A stretch of 31,948 bases of DNA, taken from assembly GCA_905202055.1 (NCBI GenBank), contig CAJKQK010000016.1, forward strand, positions 1 through 31,948. The letters run 5' to 3'. Below are positions 8,323-16,132 of this stretch, one piece after another. This DNA comes from an uncultured Oxalobacter sp. Its GTDB lineage: Bacteria > Pseudomonadota > Gammaproteobacteria > Burkholderiales > Burkholderiaceae_D. A model generated the notes under the pieces. It did not search any database. It saw nothing but the letters and a program-made list of their open reading frames with translations, and had not been told where the DNA came from. Made by a program: the position numbers and the translations under genes. Numbering within the stretch: position 1 is the first letter of the stretch; every line of letters starts with the position of its first letter.

Positions 8323-8937
8323 ATGTTGAAAAAGATCTTCATCAAAATAGCTGCAGTAATCTCGCTTTCCATGTTTTCCGTCTTTTCATGGGCCATGAGT
8401 TTCGAATCCGAAATCGATTTTACCTTCAATGGTGAACGCTACTCCGGCCGGTTCCGCTACTATCCCAACAAGGTCCGCATGGACATCGGCGACAGCAAAG
8501 GAAACAGCCAGACCATCATCATGCGCGAAGACACCCATACCTACTGGCTCATCGGGAAAAACAAAATCTATAACGAACTCGCCATGAAGTTCGACATCGC
8601 CGCCACGACCGGCATTATCGGCGACCACTACGACGATGCCCAGGTCAGGCGCCGTTTCATCGGCGATGACATCATAAACGGCAGAGTCGTCAGCAAATAC
8701 CGCACCGTCCTTGAATCATTCGGCCGGCACGTCGAATACGATGAATGGCGCGTACCGGGCCATCCGGTTCCCGTCAGGGTTGCCAGCCCTGAAGGGCTCT
8801 CCGTCATCGAATACAAAAATGTCCTGTTCCTTGAACAGGCAAGCGATTCCTTCGAGTTGCCACTGGACGTCAAAAAAGAAAAATTGTGGACGGCTCAAAA
8901 AAGGACAAGGAAAAAGAGAAGAACCCATCTGGGATAA
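8323..8937 (+). CDS. Exported DUF4412/LolA-like protein of unknown function
   Basis: A 204-residue protein with a signal peptide (MLKKIFIKIAAVISL..., cleavage near SWAMS). The mature part, residues about 25-185, is rich in beta strands: IDFTFNGERYSGRFRYYPNKVRMDI, TIIMREDTHTYW, KYRTVLESF, EYDEWRVPGHPVPVRV and VIEYKNV. This pattern resembles outer-membrane-lipoprotein-carrier-like (DUF4412) domains, in which a cleaved protein reports on or binds lipid-like material at the envelope. No substrate can be inferred. The last 20 residues are strongly basic and of unusual composition. A purine-rich AAGGGA precedes the ATG. It is transcribed alone between two terminators. Confidence 0.8.
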   Translation: MLKKIFIKIAAVISLSMFSVFSWAMSFESEIDFTFNGERYSGRFRYYPNKVRMDIGDSKGNSQTIIMREDTHTYWLIGKNKIYNELAMKFDIAATTGIIGDHYDDAQVRRRFIGDDIINGRVVSKYRTVLESFGRHVEYDEWRVPGHPVPVRVASPEGLSVIEYKNVLFLEQASDSFELPLDVKKEKLWTAQKRTRKKRRTHLG

Positions 8938-8942
8938 GAAAC

Positions 8943-8976
8943 AAAAAAAGCCCGATGCTCCGGAATCGGGCTTTTT
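8943..8976. terminator. Bidirectional terminator
   Basis: AAAGCCCGAT (8947-8956) pairs perfectly with ATCGGGCTTT (8965-8974) around an 8-nt loop. A T-run follows on the plus strand and an A-run precedes it, so it can end both the exported-protein gene and the leftward ribB unit. Confidence 0.85.
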
Positions 8977-9056
8977 GCAGCCTGTCAGCCGGACGCATGT
9001 CAGGCTTGCAAGGACATGATTCAGTCGCCTCATATCCTTCGGGGAAAACTTCAGCG

Positions 9057-9546
9057 TCACCCATTCATTCCCGGTTCTCCCGCATATCGTGTCGAACTCA
9101 TGCAATCGTTCATCGAATAGTCAGGGCAGCCCATATCCGACAAGGGGAATCCCCCGGTTTCATAAGCTGTTTGCTCTTCGATTTTCTGTTGCGGCACCAT
9201 TTTCAACATTGAATGGCCGAACCGCTTTCTCATATTCTCCACATCCAGCCGTCCATGACCCGAAGACACGATACACCCCAACAGGCCGTTTTCATTTTCC
9301 GCCAATGAATGTCGGTTCCGCCTTGCCAAGCTCATCATACTTTTCAGCACCGGAAGTCGACAATAGCGGGGCATCCTGTCCGGCCAACTGAAAATCCGCT
9401 TCGGCACCGGGCAGAAACGCTTTCATTTCATCCATCGTCAACATATAGTTTCCATCACTTTCGAATGGCTTGTGCGACCGTCGCACACTCAGGCCGCCCC
9501 CGGGCCAGCTTATCAGAATATCACGGTGTTTCATCATGACAGGCAT
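9057..9546 (-). pseudogene. Unrecognised, probably damaged coding region behind ribB
   Basis: I do not recognise this. A leftward ORF starts 11 bases after the ribB stop (9546, or ATG at 9534) and runs to a TGA at 9292, giving the protein-like stretch LTMDEMKAFLPGAEADFQ. Immediately at that stop another frame opens and reads on to 9057 (GCIVSSGHGRLDVENMRKRF ... DMGCPDYSMNDCMSS). Past it the first frame again looks protein-like (GNEWVTLKFSPKDMRRL, about 9006-9105). This alternation of plausible frames suggests one gene with two frameshifts, ending before the bidirectional terminator. It could instead be two short unrelated ORFs or noise. Confidence 0.35.
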
Positions 9547-9557
9547 AACATACCGTA

Positions 9558-10223
9558 CTATGCCGCCATCGTTTTTGAAGAGCAGAATGCCTTGATATCG
9601 GCAATCGTCACCACCGGAAAACCGTGTCTTTCCGAAAAAGCCTTTATCTCCGGCAGACGGGCCATCGATCCGTCCGCATTCGTCAGCTCACACAAAACAG
9701 AAAAAGGGGAGAGCTGCGCCAGCTTCATCAGATCGACACTGCCTTCCGTATGTCCGGCCCGTTCGAAAACGCCGTTATCCCTGGCAACGAGCGGAAAAAT
9801 ATGGCCCGGACGATTCAGGTCGGCGGGTTTCGCATCAGGTGAAATCGCCGCACGGATCGTCCGTATCCGGTCAGACGCGGAAACCCCTGTCGTCACACCG
9901 TCAGCCGCTTCAATCGACACCGTGAAGGCTGTCCCGTACCGGCTCGTGTTCCTTTCAACCATCATCGGAAGATCCAGCCTTTGTGCCATTTTGCCCGGCA
10001 TGCACAAACAGACGATGCCACTGCATTCCCGGATCATCAGCGCCATTTGCGGCACCGTCATCTTTTCCGCCGCGAAAATCAGGTCGCCTTCGTTCTCACG
10101 GTTTTCATCATCCATCAACAAAACCCCCCGGCCTGTTTTGAGAGCCTCGACAGCCAGCCGGATACGGTTTTCAAAAGCGGATAAAGCAGGGACGGCAAGA
10201 CGGGTTTGCACAATAATCTCCAT
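9558..10223 (-). CDS. ribB: 3,4-dihydroxy-2-butanone 4-phosphate synthase
   Basis: RibB converts ribulose 5-phosphate to 3,4-dihydroxy-2-butanone 4-phosphate plus formate, supplying the four-carbon unit of riboflavin. The 221-residue protein is the stand-alone RibB length, with no fused GTP cyclohydrolase II domain. Family signatures: MDDENRENEGDLIFAAE (acidic metal and substrate site), SGIVCLCMP, RYGTAFTVSIEAADGVTTG, DLNRPGHIFPL, HTEGSVDLMKLA and CELTNADGSMAR. The start at 10223 matches the family N-terminus; an in-frame extension to 10373 looks unlike protein. No FMN riboswitch signature is seen in the leader. It is divergent from the AraC-type gene. Confidence 0.95.
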   Translation of the reverse strand: MEIIVQTRLAVPALSAFENRIRLAVEALKTGRGVLLMDDENRENEGDLIFAAEKMTVPQMALMIRECSGIVCLCMPGKMAQRLDLPMMVERNTSRYGTAFTVSIEAADGVTTGVSASDRIRTIRAAISPDAKPADLNRPGHIFPLVARDNGVFERAGHTEGSVDLMKLAQLSPFSVLCELTNADGSMARLPEIKAFSERHGFPVVTIADIKAFCSSKTMAA

Positions 10224-10411
10224 AAGCGTGAACACGTCAGGAATATACGCTTTCAACGGGATACGGACTGATACGATATTAGCTTTCCGTAATACTATTC
10301 TTGAGATAATGACATCAGGCAAAAGAATGGAATGGCCGGTGCCATCCTTGTTCCCTGCATACTGATGTATCATTGAACCATCGAACCGAACCCGATAGGC
10401 ACACCTGACCC

Positions 10412-11278
10412 ATGAAAATCCTGCGGCGGAAAATCATTCACGATATCGACCGGTCCTTTTCGCTCGTGAAATTTGCCCGGCTTCAATATCCCCTCCATTA
10501 TCACGATGAATACGAACTCATCCTGATAACGTCGGGAACCGGCAGGGAAACCATCGGCCATGCCGTCGAAAGATACGGGGCAGGGGACCTGACCCTGATC
10601 GGCAAAGGAATACCCCACGTCCACATTTGCGACTCGGTCACCGACCCATCCGTCAAAACGCAAAGCACCTGTGAAGTCCTCTATTTTCCCGCCAGCCTGT
10701 TTCCTGACGACATGGAGCAAATCGAGGAATATCGCCCGATTCATTCCCTCCTGAAAAAAAGCCGTGGCGGCATCCGTTTTTCCGATCCCCGCGAAACCAG
10801 GGCCATTCATGCCCTCATGAAAAAAATCCGCAAAACGAATGGAATCGCCCGCGTCCGGCTTCTGCTGTCCATACTCGACAAACTGTCGTGTTCCAGCCGG
10901 ACAAGGCTGGTTTCCCCCTTGCCGGTCTCGCCCGAAAAGGAAAACTTTGCCGATGCCGTCACCCGGATACAGGCCTGCCTCTACGAATCCTTTCGTGAAA
11001 GCCTCTCCTTGAACGACATCGCCGGAAAAATCGGCATGAACGCCAATGCCATGTGCCGTCTCTTCAAACGGGAAACCGGAAAAACGGTCTTTCACACCCT
11101 TGCCCGCGTCCGGATAGACAACGCATGTCGCCTCCTGATCGACACCGGCTGGCCCGTTTCCCGCATCGCATGGGAATCCGGCTATGCCAACCTGTCCCAC
11201 TTCAATCGCCAGTTCAGGAAAATGACAGGGCAAACCCCCACGGAATACAAACAGGCCCTTCAGACCAGACAGCCATGA
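10412..11278 (+). CDS. AraC-family transcriptional regulator with cupin sensor domain
   Basis: A 288-residue DNA-binding regulator. Residues about 15-100 form an AraC-type cupin sensor (PLHYHDEYELILITSGTG, and the glycine-containing GAGDLTLIGKGIPHVH). Residues about 180-285 contain two helix-turn-helix motifs: SLNDIAGKIGMNANAMCRLFKR and the second with WPVSRIAWESGYANLSHFNRQFRKMTGQTPTEYK, the classical AraC signature. The ligand is unknown; this cupin arrangement is common among sugar-responsive regulators. It is divergent from ribB with about 190 bases between them, so autoregulation or control of ribB is possible but unproven. Confidence 0.92.
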   Translation: MKILRRKIIHDIDRSFSLVKFARLQYPLHYHDEYELILITSGTGRETIGHAVERYGAGDLTLIGKGIPHVHICDSVTDPSVKTQSTCEVLYFPASLFPDDMEQIEEYRPIHSLLKKSRGGIRFSDPRETRAIHALMKKIRKTNGIARVRLLLSILDKLSCSSRTRLVSPLPVSPEKENFADAVTRIQACLYESFRESLSLNDIAGKIGMNANAMCRLFKRETGKTVFHTLARVRIDNACRLLIDTGWPVSRIAWESGYANLSHFNRQFRKMTGQTPTEYKQALQTRQP

Positions 11279-11493
11279 ATTTCAGACCTTTCATAAAACG
11301 TGTGCAGAAAGCACATGCTTTGGCTGAAAAACGATCTGATATTATGGAAAAGTTCATGAATTTCAAAGACTTGCATTACCGCTTTTATTGCTGTGATATT
11401 CACGGGAAGATTAATTCACATTTCATTGCTGCAGTTTTGCCATATCCATTCCGCCTGAAAAAACCTCACTTCAAAAAAAGAAGGTCCGGAAAC
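11279..11493. other. Intergenic region between convergent genes
   Basis: Together with the terminator that follows, the 316 bases between the AraC-type gene and the histidine kinase hold no supported gene. No T-tract terminator is visible for the rightward AraC gene; a weak AAAGCA/TGCTTT palindrome sits near 11308-11323. Confidence 0.4.
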
Positions 11494-11510
11494 AAAAAAG
11501 CGCAATGCGC
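11494..11510 (-). terminator. Short rho-independent terminator for the histidine kinase
   Basis: On the minus strand GCGC-ATT-GCGC is followed directly by six T residues (plus-strand A-run 11494-11499). The stem is only four GC pairs, so efficiency may be moderate. It lies 85 bases past the kinase stop. Confidence 0.5.
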
Positions 11511-11594
11511 CCGTCTCTTTGAAAGCAAGCCGTTTTTTTCGGTCAGCTTTGTGCCGGGTATCGGGAAAACTCCTGAAAACACCGGTCTGCCGGA

Positions 11595-14500
11595 TCAAAC
11601 CCATTTCTCCAGCGTCGAGAGCAGCTTGCCGATATCGATCGGTTTGACCAGATAATCATTGATACCGGCGTCAAACGCCCGTTTCCTGTCTTCGTCGAAC
11701 GCATTGGCCGACATCGCGATGACGGGCACGGTTTTGGCATCTTCACGCGGCAGGGTGCGGATTTGCCGGGTGGCGTCCAGCCCGTTCAAAACCGGCATGC
11801 GGATATCCATCAGAATGGCCGCGAAATGGCCGGGAGGGAAGGAGTGGAATTTCTCGACGGCGACTTGTCCGTTTTCGGCCGTCTCCACTTCCATCCCATG
11901 AATTTCCAGAAGGGATCTGGAAATTTCCATATTCAGCTCATTGTCTTCCACCAGCAGAAAGCGACGGCCAAGATACGCCTGTTCATTTCGTTTTTTGTTG
12001 CCCAGCCTGTGATCGTGTTCCAGTTGCAGCATGGTTTCACAGAAAGAAGAGGCAAAAAAGGGCTTGGCCATAAAGTAATTGACCCCGGCTGCACGCGCAT
12101 CCAGCTCGAAAACGCTCCAGTCGTATGCCGTCACGACAATAACCGTTTTGTCAGGAGGCGCCAGCTGGCGGATACGGCGTGTCAGTTCACTGCCGTTCAT
12201 GTCCTTCATTTCCCAATCGATCAGGGCGATATCGAACGGGTCGCCATTTTCCATAGCCGTCCTGACCGATTCGACGGCATCGCTGCCGGATGTGACACAG
12301 CTCGTTTTCGCGCCGGTCTTTTCCAGAATGGCAACGGCCCGGGTACCGATGCGGGCATCCGTATCGACGATCAGGATATGTTTGTCCCGCAGCAATTCTC
12401 TTGCGTCGGCTGTCATGTCGCCGTCTTCGTCAGACATGGCCAGTTTCAGCGGGATGACGACGGTAAACGTCGTGCCTTTGTTCTTTTCGCTTGTCGCATC
12501 GATCGTCCCGCCCATGATCTGGACAAGACTGTAAACGATGGAAAGACCCAGACCGCTGCCGGCCTTGTTCCGGGCCATATCGTCCGTTTCCTGCTCGAAC
12601 GGCAGATAAAGCCGCTTCATGAAATCGTCCGACATGCCGATACCGGTATCGCTGACCCTGAATTCAATATAGGCGAAACCGTTGCTGCGCTTCGACTCAC
12701 TGATATAAACGTCGATTTTGCCGCCTTCCGGCGTGAATTTGATCGCATTGGACAGCAGATTCATCAGTATCTGGTTGATCCGCAAGGTATCGCCCTCGTA
12801 ATACCGGGCCAGCGATTCATGCTGGTGAATCCGGTACGCCAGCTGGCCGGCAACGGCTTGCGGGTAAACGATGGCATTGATACTGCCGATCAGCCCGACG
12901 AAATCGAAGCGTTCGCTCGATATGGCCATTTTGCCGCTTTCAATACGCGACATATCGAGAATATCATTGATCAGGGAGAGCAGGTAACGGGACGATACAT
13001 CGATTTTGGACAGGCAGTCGGCCAGAACATCAGGCTCGTCCATTTTCAGCTGGCTGATCGTACTCATGCCGATAATCGCATTCAAGGGCGTACGGATATC
13101 ATGGCTCATGCGGGACAGGAAATCGGATTTGGCCTGATTGGCCATCTGTGCCACGGAAAGCGCATTCCTCAACACCTGTTCCTGAACCGCCTGTTCCGCA
13201 CGCGTCTCGTCCAGTACCTTGGCCAGCAAAATACAAAGCGAATCATCGTTATAAGGATTGTCGATGCGGATGCCGGTCAGGGAAATCCAGTGGTAAACGC
13301 CATCGGTTCCCATTCGCTGGTATTCCAGGTAAATCTCTTTTTCGCCCTTGCCGAAACGTTCGATCATATGCTGGCGGGCGAAAGTGGCGGTATAAACGTC
13401 CCCATAGTCCGGATGGACGCCGGCAGTCACTTCATCCATCAACTCGCTGAAATAACCGTAAGGTTCATAGTTGACGACATAATCGCGTTCAGAGAGGGCT
13501 TCATACGTATCCTGCGTCAGGTTGACGCGGATAATCAGCTGGTAAGCCGTGTAAATGGCGGCACGCAGGGAACGGTTTTCAATAGCGCGTTCCTGCTCCT
13601 GTTCTTTCTGCAGTTTCTTGACTTCGCTGATATCCGAATAAACGGCCTGCAACACTTCAATCCCGTCGAAATTGATCAGGCGCTCGATCGTGACACTGAT
13701 CCAGCCGGTCGAGCCATCCTTTTTGCAGGCTTCCCGTTCATACGTAATGGAACTGCCGTTGACGGCCAGATGGTCGACCCGTTTGTGAATCCTGAATTTG
13801 TCCCGGTCAGGCACATGAAGATAGGGATCGTTTTTTTCCTGCAAATACTCTTCGCACGTATAACCGAAAATTTCCCAGGCAGCGCGGTTGGCATTGATGA
13901 TGCGATGTCCCGGCTCGATCGACATCTGGACAATACCGCAGGGAATCGTATCGTAGAGCTGCGACAGAAAATCCGTCTTTCTTGAAATTTCAAGCCGGGT
14001 ATCCTTTTCCCGTGCGTCGCGTTCAATGCGCCGGGTAATGTCCGTGACGAAACAGGTCGTGACATTGTCGCCATCCGTATCGGTGAACGAGCGGCCGACA
14101 TCGTGCACCCAGATGATATCGCCATTCTTTTTGATCATCCGGTATTCGAAATGCGAAGCGATATTGGCGATCTTGCTCTGGCGGACTTCTTCAGCCAGTT
14201 TGGGCAGGTCGTCGGGATAAACCAGCGAAGCGTACGCGCCGCCCGTCGCTTCCATGAGATCGGACAGCGAATCGAAGCCCATCATCACGTAAAAGTTTTC
14301 ACTGACCCATTTGAACGTATACGCTTCATCGTGATGGCAGACCATCATCCCGCCGGAAATCTGATGCAGCATCAGCTCGATCTGCTGTTCTTTTTCACTC
14401 AGCCGCCGCGTCAGTTCCTCGTAACTGTTTTTTGCCGCCTCGACAGGGAACAATTCATCCGACTGGATAGGATCATACGCGGCAAAATGGTGAATGTGGG

Positions 14501-14864
14501 CGATCTTCAGCTTACCGCCGATCCGTTTGAAAATGAACGAAACACGCTGGCGAATATGGAAAAGGACGCCCGGATCGACCGATTCCAGTTCACTCGTCCC
14601 CTCGCACAGATAGCAGCCGTCGGCGAGTTTGCGGGTAACGTAACGCTCATCCCACAAACGGCATCGAAAGAAAGTGTTTTTTTCATCCATGAAATGGCGT
14701 GAAACCGCATCGATCCCTTCCGCTTTCTGTTCCTTGCCGGCGCCCAGCCAGACAATATCGGGCGTGAAAAGCGAAACGAGATAATCGACGTCATTATCGT
14801 TGAAATAACGATGAAGCAGTGACGATGCCAGGTTCTCGACTTCCTGTATTTCATCCAGATGCAT
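11595..14864 (-). CDS. Hybrid sensor histidine kinase: SnoaL-like, PAS repeats, HisKA, HATPase, two REC
   Basis: A 1089-residue signalling protein with no transmembrane segment, so probably a cytoplasmic sensor. Residues 1-130 resemble a SnoaL/NTF2-like domain (VDYLVSLFTPDIVWLGAG, RVSFIFKRIGGKLKIAHIHH). A coiled coil at about 145-170 is followed by PAS domains at about 170-280 and 300-415 and a third PAS-like unit at about 435-555. The dimerisation domain has the phospho-acceptor His588 in SHDIRTPLNAIIG. The ATPase domain shows NLLSNAIKFTPEGG, DTGIGM and GSGLGLS. REC1 (about 828-950) has Asp883 and the AKPF lysine. REC2 (about 968-1088) has VEDNELN, Asp1020 in LMDIRMPVLNG and VKPID. No Hpt domain is present, so relay must go through a separate protein or end internally. 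Partner and output are not visible. Confidence 0.93.
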   Translation of the reverse strand: MHLDEIQEVENLASSLLHRYFNDNDVDYLVSLFTPDIVWLGAGKEQKAEGIDAVSRHFMDEKNTFFRCRLWDERYVTRKLADGCYLCEGTSELESVDPGVLFHIRQRVSFIFKRIGGKLKIAHIHHFAAYDPIQSDELFPVEAAKNSYEELTRRLSEKEQQIELMLHQISGGMMVCHHDEAYTFKWVSENFYVMMGFDSLSDLMEATGGAYASLVYPDDLPKLAEEVRQSKIANIASHFEYRMIKKNGDIIWVHDVGRSFTDTDGDNVTTCFVTDITRRIERDAREKDTRLEISRKTDFLSQLYDTIPCGIVQMSIEPGHRIINANRAAWEIFGYTCEEYLQEKNDPYLHVPDRDKFRIHKRVDHLAVNGSSITYEREACKKDGSTGWISVTIERLINFDGIEVLQAVYSDISEVKKLQKEQEQERAIENRSLRAAIYTAYQLIIRVNLTQDTYEALSERDYVVNYEPYGYFSELMDEVTAGVHPDYGDVYTATFARQHMIERFGKGEKEIYLEYQRMGTDGVYHWISLTGIRIDNPYNDDSLCILLAKVLDETRAEQAVQEQVLRNALSVAQMANQAKSDFLSRMSHDIRTPLNAIIGMSTISQLKMDEPDVLADCLSKIDVSSRYLLSLINDILDMSRIESGKMAISSERFDFVGLIGSINAIVYPQAVAGQLAYRIHQHESLARYYEGDTLRINQILMNLLSNAIKFTPEGGKIDVYISESKRSNGFAYIEFRVSDTGIGMSDDFMKRLYLPFEQETDDMARNKAGSGLGLSIVYSLVQIMGGTIDATSEKNKGTTFTVVIPLKLAMSDEDGDMTADARELLRDKHILIVDTDARIGTRAVAILEKTGAKTSCVTSGSDAVESVRTAMENGDPFDIALIDWEMKDMNGSELTRRIRQLAPPDKTVIVVTAYDWSVFELDARAAGVNYFMAKPFFASSFCETMLQLEHDHRLGNKKRNEQAYLGRRFLLVEDNELNMEISRSLLEIHGMEVETAENGQVAVEKFHSFPPGHFAAILMDIRMPVLNGLDATRQIRTLPREDAKTVPVIAMSANAFDEDRKRAFDAGINDYLVKPIDIGKLLSTLEKWV

Positions 14865-15068
14865 GTCAGGCGGTTTCTTTCACGTTAACCCGGTAATGGG
14901 ACATTCAGTTGCCATATGGCAAGTGTCAAAATTATACAGACATATTTCATCCACGGCCGGAAAGGCAGCATCCCGTTTTTGACTTCCGTATCGTTGTGTC
15001 GGACAATATTTTTTTTGAGTTGAAAACTGTCTCTTTTTTGACAGAAACGAAGCCTGAAAACGTTAAAA

Positions 15069-15551
15069 ATGAAAGAAAAAATCAGTAAAACCAATGCCGC
15101 CCGCATGCTGGACAAATCGAAAGTCCCATACAAACTCGTTCCGTATGAAGTCGATGAAGACGACCTGTCGGCAAAACACGTCGCCGACGTATTGGGCGAA
15201 AACATCGAACAGGTCTTCAAGACACTGGTGCTCCACGGCGACAGGACCGGGCACCTCGTCTGTGTCGTCCCCGGTGACCATGAAGTCGACCTCAAAAAGG
15301 TCGCCAAAGCCTCCGGCAACAAAAAATGCGACATGATCGCCGTAAAGGAACTCCTGCCACTGACCGGCTACATCCGGGGAGGGTGTTCCCCCGTCGGCAT
15401 GAAAAAACACTTTCCGACCTATATCCACAGCACCATCGAAACCTTCGACAAAATCTGGGTCAGCGCAGGCATCCGGGGTCTGCAAATCGAAATCGCACCC
15501 CGGGACCTCATCCGGGAAGTCAGGGCAAGTGTCTGCGACATCATCGCCTGA
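15069..15551 (+). CDS. ybaK: Cys-tRNA(Pro)/Cys-tRNA(Cys) deacylase, YbaK/EbsC family
   Basis: YbaK hydrolyses cysteine wrongly attached to tRNA(Pro), a trans-editing step that protects translation fidelity. The 160-residue protein is the single-domain length of the family. It carries the conserved lysine in QVFKTLVL (Lys51), the VVPGDHEVDLKKVAKASG segment and the GGCSPVGMKK loop. The start at 15069 directly follows an A-rich leader; a GAAAACG stretch is the only weak ribosome-binding candidate. It is divergent from the histidine kinase, with about 200 bases of shared upstream DNA. Confidence 0.93.
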   Translation: MKEKISKTNAARMLDKSKVPYKLVPYEVDEDDLSAKHVADVLGENIEQVFKTLVLHGDRTGHLVCVVPGDHEVDLKKVAKASGNKKCDMIAVKELLPLTGYIRGGCSPVGMKKHFPTYIHSTIETFDKIWVSAGIRGLQIEIAPRDLIREVRASVCDIIA

Positions 15552-15889
15552 AACAAACAGACAGAAACCTGCACGAGCCCACATGAATCCGGTCAGGGAA
15601 ACCGTTTATCCGGATAGGCAAAGCCACCTGAAAAGTGTTTCAGGCGTCAAAAGTGTTGCCAAAGCGAGGTGACAGAAGAAATGGAAAAAAACCGTCAAAG
15701 CCAACCGGAAAACAGTTGTGTGCGGGCAACGGATTTGAAATAAATAAACCGACAGTAAACCATTCATATCAAATACCTGGGCAACAAACATGAAGTGAAA
15801 TAGAAGATATTGCAAGCAGCCTTCACAAATCTGCCACAAATGTCCCGGGTCTTCCCCAAACAGGCTTATAGCAAACCGGTACAGCATAT
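15552..15889. other. Intergenic region, possibly transcribed
   Basis: About 340 bases without a supported gene. A 20-codon ORF (15681-15743, MEKNRQSQPENSC...) has a purine-rich GAGGTGACAGAAG before it but is too short to call. Because a strong terminator closes this stretch and no gene other than ybaK precedes it, the region could be the long 3' end of ybaK or a small RNA. Confidence 0.35.
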
Positions 15890-15919
15890 AAAGCGTCGTT
15901 CTGCTAACGACGCTTTTTT
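15890..15919 (+). terminator. Strong rho-independent terminator
   Basis: AAAGCGTCGTT (15890-15900) pairs perfectly with AACGACGCTTT (15906-15916) around CTGCT, then T-run to 15919. It ends transcription 29 bases before the small-protein gene, whose promoter would then have to lie within or beyond the hairpin, unless readthrough serves it. Confidence 0.9.
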
Positions 15920-15947
15920 ATTAACCGTTTTTAAAAAGGAGAGGCTT

Positions 15948-16067
15948 ATGGGACGCTTTGATGAGGAATACCGGAACACCTTCAACCAGCAAAACCGGAG
16001 TGACGATCTATACGCCAGGACGGGCGAAAACAGCCAGCGTCAGTCCGGCATGAGCGGGCAAATCTGA
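15948..16067 (+). CDS. Small hydrophilic protein of unknown function (39 aa)
   Basis: I do not recognise this family. The ORF has the strongest ribosome-binding site in the window, AAAGGAGAGG, six bases before the ATG. It encodes 39 charged and polar residues, rich in Asn, Gln, Arg, Ser and Gly (MGRFDEEYRNTFNQQNRSDD...), with no hydrophobic segment or cysteine, so it is probably cytoplasmic and partly disordered. An in-frame extension upstream (to 15810) would read through the terminator and is not credible. It follows a strong terminator by 29 bases, so its transcription may depend on readthrough. Confidence 0.65.
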   Translation: MGRFDEEYRNTFNQQNRSDDLYARTGENSQRQSGMSGQI

Positions 16068-16132
16068 AATACACCGAAAAGCAGGGCATCCACCGTCCGT
16101 CGAACCCGCATGATCGGCTATATTAACCGTTT

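Noticed and set aside
9558..10411. FMN riboswitch upstream of ribB
   Set aside because: The conserved RFN elements are not visible in the leader between the ribB start and the AraC gene.
11763..13985. 740-codon open frame antisense to the hybrid histidine kinase
   Set aside because: It is the mirror of a strongly codon-biased gene with clear domains on the minus strand; its translation has no recognisable motif and no ribosome-binding site.
15810..15947. Upstream extension of the 39-residue protein
   Set aside because: It would be translated through a perfect terminator hairpin, and the strong ribosome-binding site marks the ATG at 15948.
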